Both the position numbers and the translations under genes were made by a program. From NCBI GenBank assembly GCA_964007475.1, contig OZ023274.1, positions 79,867,303-79,931,302 on the forward strand: 64,000 bases of DNA. The letters are read 5' to 3'. Shown here piece by piece: positions 51,749-63,168 of this stretch (its first letter is position 1; every line of letters begins with the position of its first letter). This DNA comes from Hybos culiciformis. Taxonomy: Eukaryota; Arthropoda; Insecta; Diptera; Hybotidae. The notes under the pieces were generated by a model that was not told the origin of the DNA, did not search any database, and saw only the letters and a program-made list of their open reading frames with translations.

Positions 51749-53283
51749 ATTTACGAACAAATGTTAAAACTTCAACCCCACGGCAACAAATCTCGGTAAC
51801 TCCTCATTCAGTTCAATCGTCACCAATTATAATAAATAATTTTAACAAGAAAAATTTAAATGGGGGTAGCATTAATGGAATTGCAGCAATTGCAGCAGCT
51901 GCGGCTGCTCTTAGTAACGGTAGTATTGGTAGTAAATCACCGCTTCCACAAATGGGCTCAACAATTGCACCGATATTAACGCAGGTCCAAAAGCCTCTTA
52001 TAACACCTCAACAACAACAGCAGCAACAACAACACCAACTAATGTCCGACGTATCCGATATGTTATACGAGTTTTATAAATCAAACGCAGCAAAAGCTCC
52101 TAAAACAATTAAACTGGAAAAGCCTCGCCAGCAATCACCATCCTCTGCTGATGGTGCCGCTACTATTGTTACATCTACACCAATTTTAACAATAATACCA
52201 ACGAAGCAGCAGCAAAATAAAGATAGTGAACCTACATCAACAACATCTATTATGGCTTCAAAAAACGTAAATGGTGATGAAATGGCAGCGAATAAAGAAT
52301 TAGCTAAGAAATTAAATGCGCCGTTTCATCCAAGAATTAAATACTCAAACTTAAATAACAAACAAGTAGCTAATACTCCAACACCACCACCGATACCAAC
52401 AACAAATGGTAACAATCAACAATCAGTAATTACGTCATCACCAACTACTACGAATATAGTAACTACTGCATCAGTTGTAACACCCAAACCTCCGATAATT
52501 GTTGTACCATCTACGGTAATACAATCACCATCGGCCTTAAATTTGCCTACAGCCCCAGCAGCGGCTGCTCTGGCAGCAGCTCTTTTTCGTGACGGATATC
52601 AAAACTTTACTCAACAAATTCGTGCACAAGAGCAATTATTAAAACAGCAACGTGATGCAAGCAAAACTGATACTGCTGTCGGACCACCGCAATTTCCTCC
52701 TAAATATATGAATAATTTTTTACGAAAAGATAGTCGCTACTCAGAAAATGATGATCAATCAAGTTCAGATGAACGAGAAGATGATGAAGAAGATGAACAT
52801 CATAAGTATCCAGAAATCGATGACATTCACTTAATCGAAGGTTCTAAATCTGGTGCTGCGGGTAATGTGAGTGGCGGCACGAATAACTTTTCAAATAGTG
52901 ATCAATTATCAATTTCAATGGACACTGATTATATGTCAGATGAATCACATAAGTATTCTATGATTGCTGCACATGCCTTACGTAATTTAGAATATTCTTT
53001 GGATTTTAATAATGGTGTAAACAATCAAAGTGGCGGCGAAGGTAGTGAAGAATCGTCATACAATTGTAGACATTGTGGTAAGAAATATCGATGGAAATCA
53101 ACATTGCGCCGTCATGAAAATGTTGAATGTGGTGGCAAAGAACCGTCACATCAGTGTCCATATTGTCCATATAAATCAAAGCAACGCGGTAATTTAGGTG
53201 TCCATGTCCGTAAGCATCACGCAAATTTACCACAATTAGCTAGTAAACGTAGATCTAAATATTCGCAACCGCCGAGGGAATAG
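51749..53283 (+). CDS. lola: lola alternative 3' exon, longest isoform tail
   Basis: About 510 residues, starting well before the first ATG (51952), from an acceptor TTTATAG ending at 51748. It opens Asp-Leu-Arg when joined to a G and stays in the array phase. The linker is low-complexity: an Ala run (about 51883-51912), a Gln run (about 52009-52035), Pro/Thr-rich stretches, a second Ala run (about 52555-52583), and an acidic block (DDEEDE, about 52780-52800). TIKLE near 52105 fits the SUMO consensus. Fingers lie at about 53065-53220: finger 1 C-x2-C-x12-H-x4-C (KKYRWKSTLRRHENVECGG), finger 2 C-x2-C-x12-H-x3-H (YKSKQRGNLGVHVRKHH). This finger pair is the one I most readily associate with insect Lola proteins. 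A basic tail ends the protein. Confidence 0.92.
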
Positions 53284-53750
53284 AAGCGAATCCAAATTTG
53301 GCGCCAATATCTTGTGCAAAAATATTTGAAAAAACTTAAAAGAGCTATGTAAATTAATTTCCTTTAAAAAAATTATTTTTAAAATCTACCAAAGTTTGAA
53401 AATTAAATTATTGCGCTTAATTATTCGAAAAAATTATTCTTCTTAATTTGAGCGCCATAATTTAAAAACGCCTATATTTTTTGGGCGCACTTATGTCCTA
53501 GTTTATTAAAACTGCGCCAAATTTGAAATAACTCATAAATTAAAAGATATAATAAAATATTTTTATTATAGTTTTCGAAAATTATATAATACAAAATTTC
53601 TTTTTATATAATAATATACATAATATATATGTATTTTTATGTTTAGCCATTAAGAATTTAGTATAAGATTATTTTTTATTATAAATAATAAAAAGGAAAA
53701 CTTACTTTTTGTAAAGACTGTTAAACATTTGAGATATAAACGCATTAAAA

Positions 53751-53790
53751 ATAAAAATATATAAAAATATATAAAAATATATAAAAATTA
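53751..53790. repeat. 10-bp tandem repeat, four copies
   Basis: Unit ATAAAAATAT repeated three times exactly and a fourth time with changes. Confidence 0.8.
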
Positions 53791-54857
53791 TATAAAACCT
53801 ACTGTTTAGAATGTAAGAAAAAATCAACAACCTATAGACTGCCAAAAGTATGATTCGAGTTAAAAATTTAAAATCTTGATAATATGTTATTTGTATAATT
53901 CGACTCAAAATGCATTTTTATTTTAAGTTTTCATTATAAATTAAATATATTATATATTATTTCATAATATTTTAATAACTATAATTTTTTGTCATGAATT
54001 TTCAACAACAAGATAATTAATTTTTCTTGAATCAAAGTACTTAATACTCAAATCTTTAACTTTTTCAAAACTTAAATAGGAAATGTAAGATTATATATCG
54101 ATAATATCACTTAATGCCAATTTTAATTCAGTAATTAGCGTATAAACTGAAAAGAATTTTGGGAATATATTATTTGTATTTTAAATTTTATAAATATTAA
54201 TTTGTTCCAAAATAATCCAAAAACTAAAATCTTGTAAGAAGGTCTTGTAAGGTATAATTTTTTTTAATTCCAGTGTAAAATGTTGATATTATAAAATTCC
54301 AAATATTTCCTTCCAGATTAGATATTTGGTTGGCGCACACATAAGCTAAAAATTACGTTGGCACTTCTAAAATGTTTAAAAAATTGATTTTAATAACCTT
54401 TCTTATCATCAATAATCTCATTTTTTAACCCTTTGTTTATATTATGATAATAAAGATTAATTATATAAAAAATATACCTTCTTTATATTAAATTAGATTT
54501 CTAATCGCAAAAAACTTCTGATTCAGTTATTAATTATTAAAATCGTTGAAAATTTCAAACTCAATAATTTTTTATTTTCATTTATAAATTTTATTTTAAT
54601 CTCGTAAAAACCAATCTATGGTAATGAAATATATAAGACTTATACATTTTTATAATATAATTATATATAATCATTTTGTAATAAGAAAAGTTTTTCCTCA
54701 TTTATAATTTTTTTTTTCTAAGGTAAATAAATACATAATATTATTTTTTAAATAAAAAAATTATATGCGAACATACATATTTAAAATTAAATATGAAATT
54801 CTTCTTTAATAGGTAAGAAAATTGTTTTTTGTGTGTAGCATCTGAAATTTTTGACCC

Positions 54858-55059
54858 TTAAAAACTTTTAAACACTGAAAAAAGTTATATTTTTTTATAG
54901 GCAAAATTGTCAAATCACATAATTGATTCTTGTGATCCACTTGAAACAACTATAAATCACTAATTAATTGATTAATTTCATATCTTTATTTTTATTTTGA
55001 TAATTCTAGTTTATGTTTTAATTATTAATAAACTTTTTTCAGTGTTTTAAAAGTTTTAA
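54858..55059. mobile_element. TIR element flanked by TTAA
   Basis: Inverted repeats of about 28 bp (left AACACTGAAAAAAGTT, right AACTTTTTTCAGTGTT at the core) bound about 200 bp. TTAA is present at both outer ends, as expected for piggyBac-type target sites, though TTAA is frequent in this DNA. No coding sequence. Confidence 0.55.
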
Positions 55060-58000
55060 CATGATATTAATTTCCTTTTTACGTATTAAAAAAAAAATAA
55101 AAATAAAAAAGAAATATATATGACTGAGAACTAACAATAATAATAGTCAAAAACCAATTCTAAGTTAAAAAAAAATGAAGACTGAATGAATTTAAAATTC
55201 AATAAGTTTAATGTTACAATTTAAACACAAAGCTATAAGTTTTTTAAGAATTTAATAATTTCTTATTTAAGTTTTCTAATCATGACACACAAAACATTTT
55301 TTAAATTAAAATTCCTTAGATTTATTTTTATTATCTTTTTTTGTTTACTAACATACATAGAAATTAAAAAAAAAATTAAGAATGAATAGTCAATATTTAA
55401 AATAAAATACTATTAATCTACATCTGTGGTTCGTAATATTAAACATAATTAAACTCCCATAAATAACTTATATAAGTGTCAGTTCCATATTCAAATATCT
55501 CTTTATAACTTTTAGAAAAAGAAAAACGATTCCCAACATATTAAATATAAATTTTTTAAATTTTTAGCGCATTCATTGCCCACAAACTTTTTTTAATTTC
55601 TATGATGTTAAAAATCAAGTTCATCTTAAAGGAGTTAATTTTAGAAAGAAAATTTTTTATTTTATTTCAACTCAATAAAATTAAAAGAAAAATTGCACAT
55701 AATTATTGTTTTAAACCCGTCAGAAATTATATTAAAAAAAAAAAAAGAAATCATAATTTCGTGATATATTTATTGCAGATATCAATGTTTTCATACACAT
55801 CACAAAATGTAATATTAATTATTCTATTTTTTAATTTTTTTCCCAATATACAATTTTTAAATGGGATTATCAATTTAGATTACAGTATGAAATTAGAATT
55901 TAAGAAAGAAAACATATAGCAATATAAAAAATCATGGATATTTCAATGAAAACATCCTGTTTTTAATTGTTCTGTTAATTGAAAATTAGTTCTTATAAAT
56001 AATTATCTTGCGATATTGTTGTCTATTGTCGATAACAAAAAAAATTGGATTAAAAAACTTATTACTGCTACATATTACTGATTTTATAAAACATTTAACT
56101 CTACTTCACTTATTAAGTACAAAGAAGCGAAATGAAAATCTGCTACGAGGTTATGATTTAATATTAATTGAAGTAATCATATAAAAATCCCATTCTCCTT
56201 CCCATTCAATTCAATTCCCATCGAGTAAATCTAGAATCTATTGAATTAGACAAAAAAAGTAGTAGGACTTTCATACGATTTTTGCGAATGATCTTAATTT
56301 AAATATATTAATTAACCAGTTTTTGATAATTTATAATCTGTTAGGAATTTGAACGAGAAAACATTATATTTTTTTGTTTTATAATTCCCAATTCTGCTAA
56401 AGTTCCTAAGATAAAAATTCAATTTGTTATAAAAATGTTGAAGCAATAAATACTACAAAATTTTTTTAAAAACTAAGGTGCTTAAATACTATAACCACCA
56501 TATTAACAGATATATTTTTTTAAATATTTTTGAAAAACAAATCGTTATCTACCCTTTTTTTTAAATAAGAATATTTTAAAATAAGCTACTTATATCCGAC
56601 AAAAAAAATTAAATATTGAATGTCAAGAAAAATAATACACAGGAAAGCTAATTTAAACAAAAAAAAACCGTAGGGTAATATAATATTATTTCGACAAACT
56701 ATTATAGATCAGTGAAGTTAACAATTTATTTCCTTCTCGCCGTTGTATTTAAATAAGCTAGTTTTTAAGCTTATAAATTATAAATTTAGATAATATATTT
56801 GAAAAACGATTAAATTTTCCGTTTTGAAAATTATAAATTGTATAATGTATTTTTTTAAATTTTTACGAAATATTTTTGATATTAATTAATAAAAAAAAAA
56901 ATAGAATTTTTTATAAATATATTGAAAATGTTATACATTAAAATTTGTTTTATAATAGTTTTGAAATATGTGAGATAATTGAAAAACTGCGTCAAATTTT
57001 TTTTCTAAGATTTAACATAATAATTTTATTACAAATTTGTATTTTATAACGTAGGTACATTAAATTAAAAATATTAAAAATGATTTAATATTAAAAATAA
57101 AAAGTATTGTATATTCACTTAAATTAATTTCATATTTTTGAAAGACGGTAGGAAATTTGATTAAAAAAACATATTATAATGTATGTGTATAAAATAAGCG
57201 CACGCAATAAATAAAACTCAATAAATAAAATTTTATTTATTTTTTAATATTATATCAGAAATTGTCTCTTAACGAGTTTTCAAATATCATTATATGAGAG
57301 ATCAAACTTTGCTTTGAAATAAAAAAATTAACTCAATGATAGAAAATTAAATTTTTAATTTTCTTATATTTTATTCTGTAATCAACATAACAATAAATGA
57401 ACATTTTTTAAATCTCTTAATTTTGAAATAAAACTAAATTTTGAGAACGGGGAATAAAAATCAAGTAAATGAATCTAAAACGTTTGAATTTAATTCAGCT
57501 AATTGTAAAAATGAATCTTAAAAAGCTTAAAGACTGACATATCATTGATAATAAAAGATTTTTTTTCATTCTTTCATCTTTTACTACATCTTTTCCTACA
57601 TTCATACATTTATATTTTTCCCAGTGGTTTTTTTTTTTTTTTTGTTGATTCATAATTTTAAAATTATAAACAAATAAAACTACAATCAAAATTGAATCAG
57701 TAAAAAAAAAACTAGAATATGAATATGTAATGTAGAGATACTAATACATTTAAAATAAAACTTTTATTTTTTCATAAGCAATCAATTTACATATAAATAA
57801 CTATAATATTTTAATGTTGACTGATGGAATGAAATATATAGATCTAATTTAGGAAAGGACAATAAACTTACATTCAGCTTATTGCCAACCTATCTAACCT
57901 AAGCCATATTAAACTTTAATTTTTTATATTATTTTTTTTAATTTTAAATAATTTTAAATGAAATTGAGCCAAATTATTTCTATTCTTTTAATTTTTCTAG

Positions 58001-59895
58001 TTATTATACAACAAAATATAATATTGATCGATAAATAAGATAAAAATTTCGTAATATTTTTTTTTTAATGTTTTAATAATTTTATATGATTTACTTATTA
58101 CTTATATTATACATTTATATATACATATACATACATCCAAAATATTATACACATATTTTTTTTTAAATATAATTGTATTTCTAAATATAAGAGAACTATA
58201 TTATATCTCAATATTGAAAAAAAGAAATGTATTAAGAAAATTTGGAAAGCCAAATATTTTTTAAATAATAACCTAAATTTTTTTCCCAACAACAACACTT
58301 TAACGCACAAAAAAGCTCATCGATTTTTAGTTATAAATTTGAAAATTATTTAAAAAAATTATGTCACCTACAACTGTGAAAAACTCGATAAATTGTTTCG
58401 AGAAGCAGTAATTAATTGTAAATTTAATGTTTTTGTTTTATTTATTTATGTTTTCGAATTTCTTTAGTATTATTTTATTCCTTATTGTTTTTGCACCATA
58501 GTTCTTCCTTAAATTATTAAATACATATCTTTGTTGGTCTAAATGACTAAACTTAAGAAAGAAGTGGAAGTTAAAGCTGTCTCAGCAAACGAAATTCAAG
58601 TCTGTCTGTTTATCATATTAAAAATATTAAAATATTTTTAAATTTTTAGAAATTTTCTTGAAAATTTTTCCCAAAGCACAACACACTTGTAAGGCATTAA
58701 TTATATTTAATAAAAATCCAGGTGAAGGAAGCATTTTTTTTTTAATTCTACAATGTAGTCTATGTGACAGCTATTATATTACTTTAAAAAGAAACAATTC
58801 AATATTAAAATATTTTCTCATAAACAGTATTTAAATAAATAATGCTTAGCGATTCTATAATATTTTTATATGGCAATTCAAATTTTCGAATTACATGTTT
58901 ATTAATTATTATACAATTTCGGTTGAACAAAAAAAAGTGTTTTACTTTACATATAATAAAAAATTATATTTGGTATTAATTGAAACAAAAAATAAAAAGT
59001 CATTAAAATTAAAAAACAAAAATTTTTTTTTAGGTATTTAGAGAATCAAAATTAAAAATTTTATTGTCAAAATTTATACGATTTTTTACATTAAAAAAGT
59101 TGTGCACGCACATTATTAAAAAAGACAAAATTTATTTTTGTTAAAAAAAAAGAGAAGATAATTATGTACGTATTATTCGTAATTTATGATTAATTTTATT
59201 AAAAAAAAAAATCGAAAAATAAAATAATTTAATTAAAAAAAATTGGATCAAAAAATTATTTTCTTTCCAAAAATTACAAAAAAAAAAAAAAAATTATTAT
59301 TAAATAATCTCATATTTTATATTTTATTCATATATATTTTTTAAAAATAAAAACATATATTCAGTTCATTTATCATTTTTATCGACTGTATGTAAGTAAC
59401 AGAAAAATTATACATAACATTTATAAAAGCTTAAATTTTTTTTTTCTTTTATGCAAACAACATTTTTTAATAAGCAATAAAAATATTATTTCATTTATTT
59501 TATATAAGAAATAAAAATACAAAAACTAAATCTATTTTTATTTTTAGCTATTTCCAAAAAAAAAAAACTTTTTTTTAGGTAATTGGAAAGGTAACCGAGT
59601 AAAAAATTTCAAAACGCTATCCAAGAAATTTTGAATAAATTGTTATTAAAATTAAGTTTTTTTGATGATTATTATGATGGAATAATGAAAATATTAAATT
59701 CAGTCTACGATTCAGTTTGTTCTAACACTATAACTTGAGCATGATAAGAATACAACTTTCTCTTCGCAAATTCAATTTTATTTTGTCAATCAACTTTCTT
59801 TTATTAAATTGAGCCAGCAAACTATACAAATAAAAAAATGTTGGTTATTTAAACCTTGATCCTCTGTTCTCTATTAATTTAATAAAATACAAGCC

Positions 59896-60040
59896 GGTCT
59901 CACTTTCTTTATGATATTTCATAATTCATAATTTTCATATGTATTTTGTTCTTAGTATTTAAAAACATATATGTCAAAAAAGAATAAAAAATACATTTGA
60001 AAATTAAGAAATTATGAAATATCATAAAAGAAGAGAGGAC
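59896..60040. repeat. Foldback hairpin of about 145 bp
   Basis: The left arm contains TTTATGATATTTCATAATT and the right arm its reverse complement, AATTATGAAATATCATAAA. Pairing continues outward and also inward through ATGTATTTT and its inverse, so most of the segment folds on itself. Confidence 0.6.
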
Positions 60041-61271
60041 AAATATTTTTAAAAATTAAAAAATAACTTTGGCGTAAAGTTTTAAAATAGTCTCATATCA
60101 ACAAAACATGATATAACATAGTATTTTCTTTCTTACAAGAAATAATAGATTTATGTAAAAAAAAACTTTTTATATCAATTTAGCGTTGTTTGAAAAAAAA
60201 ACCTAAATAAACTTTTTTTTTTAGTTTTAAAATGGAAAGATATTTCAATATCTTATTTAAGGTCTTCAAATAGCTGAATGGCAAAGACTTATGCCAACAA
60301 AATTATCTACAGTCAGTTAATACGTATAATCGATTACAGTAAGAAATTAAATGATAAAATTTAGAATAAAATGTACATTTATCATAATTGATAACTCAAT
60401 ACAAAACTGGAAGAAATAAATTGAATAAAATGCATTTATTACGTTACTAAAAAGTTGTTTTATTGTTACATTAAAAATATTTCAATTATAGTGCTATAAT
60501 AAAAGTGGTACAGTTAGTTTAATTTAATAAGTAAAACCTAACGTTGAAGAGAAATCAAGAAGAAAATATAAAAAATCTTAATCCAATGGTATAGAAAACT
60601 TGACTTCGCTTCGTTGACTAACTACATAAATAAATAAATATATGATCTCTTTAAACTTTTAGAGAAGATTTCATTAGTTAAGTTAGGATTCTGTAATTGG
60701 GATTCTTAATTAAATGTTGATATTAATGTTTACAGGCCAAAAAAATATGAACATAGGTTTTTATAAAAACATATAGTCTTCACTATGTTTTCGATCAAAT
60801 CCGGACAACTAGATTCAATTTTCATTAAAGACTTATTCATCTAACTTCGAAAAGAAAATAATTGACACAAATAAAAGTCTTTAATAGATCTTACTTCAAC
60901 ATTATTTTCGATTATTAACGTGAACTCTTAAGGTAAGCAAACTTTTTTATTAATTTTTAATTTTATTTTACTAATTTTTCTTGCGAGATAGAGTGTTTCA
61001 GTAAAATTTAAAAAATGTTACTTTTTTATAATACATAATTATTTATCATGAATAATTAACAAATTTTTAATTTTTCTACATACACTACACATTTTGATTT
61101 AATTAATCCAAACATATTAACATAAATGTAGGTACATAAAAATATACATAAATGAAATTTTTATTATATAATATATTTATCGTACATTGCATGTAATCAA
61201 ATTAGGACTATAAAATTTTATATACCAAATTGATATTTGTCGATATTTTGTTTCTGATAAAAAATAGTTCG

Positions 61272-61392
61272 GATTTTAAGAACGTCCGAAAATCCTATTC
61301 TCATTTCCATTCAAGTTAAAATAGGACTGAATTTTGATTAAATTTTATCTTAATAGAATTTGAGAATAGGATTTTCAGACAATTTTAAAATT
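61272..61392. repeat. Inverted repeat shortly before the last finger exon
   Basis: GAAAATCCTATTCTC on the left (about 61288-61302) and its reverse complement near 61363-61377, with flanking partial pairing, form arms of about 45 bases. It ends about 140 bp before the exon at 61531. Confidence 0.5.
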
Positions 61393-61530
61393 AGAATGAA
61401 GTACTTAACACTGAAATTGTTATACTACACAATTTTCATAATCAATTAAAATACATTTTTAAGGAATAAAATAGATTTTTTTAATTTGTATTATTGCCGT
61501 TATATGCCTTTTATAAAAGTATACTTACAG

Positions 61531-61907
61531 ACTCGTCAGATCCAGATGATTGTATGATTTTAACTCCTGAACATGAAAATATAGAAGAAAATTTTTTAGG
61601 GTGTGATACTGAATTGGTAGCTCAAAGTTATTATGGCATTAAACTATCAGACAATGGATTTCCACAATGTCCGCATTGCAATAAAGAATTTCCTACTTTA
61701 AAACGTCTGCAAATTCATTGTTTGAGAAATTGTCGTATGATCCGAAGATTTCAATGTTTTTTTTGTGAGTATCGTTCAAAACGAAGATTTGATATTTGGC
61801 GACACATGCGTGGCCGTCATGGATATGAATTAATTTTGAAGCGAGCTAGTGGTCAATCAATGGATGTGATAAACGTTATTAATGCCAATGATATTCCTCC
61901 CATTTAG
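61531..61907 (+). CDS. lola: lola alternative 3' exon, two fingers
   Basis: About 124 residues. The acceptor ATACTTACAG ends at 61530; the MPLYAFYK start of the larger frame is intron. It opens with an acidic Ser/Asp stretch (DSSDPDD when joined to a G). Fingers lie at about 61669-61820: finger 1 C-x2-C-x12-H-x4-C with a Cys directly after the zinc-binding His, and finger 2 C-x2-C-x12-H-x4-H with an EYRSKRR core like the exon at 27738. A tail of about 30 residues ends NDIPPI, with TAG at 61905-61907. This is the last lola exon I can see; whether the gene goes on past the retroelement is open. Confidence 0.88.
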
Positions 61908-62182
61908 TTCATGATATTAATGAACAAGGAGAAGAAAGTACACTATAAATTTTTGCTAAAATAAAATAAAATTAATTTTTTGATTTAAGATATTTTATTT
62001 TTGAAACATTATTTTCATTTTACGCCTACGCCTAGTATTCAGATTTAAGAGAAATAATAATTCGCTTATTTATAAACGTAAACAATTTGCAACATGTACA
62101 TATATTTACGCCTATTGGCGAGGAAGAAAAACATTTGTTTCATATTTAATAGACGATAACTTATATTTCATTTTTCACTTAG
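61908..62182. other. Spacer between lola exon and retroelement
   Basis: Presumed 3' UTR or flank of the last finger exon; no feature seen. Confidence 0.6.
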
Positions 62183-62884
62183 GTTGATCTCAAAACAAAA
62201 ACTTCGAAGATTCTTCTTGCGTCCCAGTCGTCGCCTTTTGATGTGATTGCATTAACGGAAACGTGGTTAAATTCATCAATTAATGATGCTGAAATCCTAT
62301 CTAAAGATTATCAAGTTTTTAGACGTGACAGATATGGAAGTCAAATGGGTGGTGCATCGCAAACTGAAATGTATAGAAGAGGGGGTGGTGTGCTATTGGC
62401 TATAAAGAGATGCTTTGATACATGCGTGGTCCCTGTTCCGTCCATAAACGGAACTGAAATTATTTGTGTTAAAGTAAAGTTGGGGTCTAGGTCTATTTAT
62501 ATTCTTAATTGTTATGTGTGCCCTGGTAGTGATTTTGAAACTTATTTGGATGTCACTAAATGTGTGGAGTATATTATTTCTAAGACTACTCCTGTGGATG
62601 AAGTAATGTTGATAGGAGATTTTAATTTGCCTAGATTACAATGGAGTTATTCTGAGGAGGATGATTGTTGTATATCACTTAACCCTGTCTCTCATTCAGA
62701 GACTACTCTTATAGATAGTCTGACATCTAATGGCCTTAAGCAGATTTCGCAGATCAAAAATAAAAACAATGTTCAACTTGATTTAACATTTGTTACAGAT
62801 CCTACAGGTTGTGTGGTTGATCAGTGTAGTGATCCATTGTTGGATATTGATGATCATCATCCTCCCTTCCCTTGTGTGTTGTAG
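62183..62884 (+). pseudogene. LINE endonuclease domain (broken)
   Basis: About 233 codons. Recognisable endonuclease landmarks in order: FDVIALTETWLN (catalytic Glu), GGGVLLAIKR, a central IYILNCYVCPGS strand, MLIGDFNLP (Asp/Asn site) and DDHHPPF (catalytic His, usually SDH). It lacks the N-terminal part that would carry the first Asn of the fold. The frame is lost right after HHPPF near 62870 and ends in a stop at 62884. In a live element this domain nicks target DNA. Confidence 0.85.
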
Positions 62885-63168
62885 GTCTATCGTCTCAATA
62901 AGTTCTCCAGATTTTGAGAGATCGTTCTCACGTAACTTTCGCAAGACGAACTTAGCAATACTTAGAAATTATTTATTAGGTGTTGATTTTTTGGAATTGT
63001 TGAGAGTGGATGAAGGTGATGGTTGGAGATTTTTACTCTGTGTTGTCCAGTGCACTGGAATTAGCAGTTCCTCTGGAAATGGACAGGATAGTAGAGAATT
63101 CTCCACCGTGGTACCCATGTAGCCTGAAGTCACTCCGGAATAGAAAAAATAAGAGTTGACGTAAATAT
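62885..63168 (+). pseudogene. LINE linker between endonuclease and RT (frameshifted)
   Basis: The coding trace continues in other frames: FRKTNLAILRNYLLGVDF near 62940-62990, then, after another shift near 63028, YSVLSSALELAVP and a SPPWYP motif near 63098, then a stop at about 63155-63157. This order is the usual linker of Jockey-like ORF2 proteins. Confidence 0.7.

Larger units (their letters stand above)
53284..61530. other. Long intron gap with several foldback elements
   Basis: A+T-rich. A GC-richer patch with repeated GCGCC words follows the exon (about 53290-53525). Also present are a 10-bp tandem repeat at 53751-53790, inverted-repeat elements at 54858, 59896 and 61272, and a strong donor-like AAG|GTAAGC near 60932 without an obvious coding exon before it. 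No other gene is seen. Confidence 0.6.

Noticed and set aside
53006..53233. Minus-strand frame over the longest tail's fingers
   Set aside because: Shadow of the finger-coding strand.
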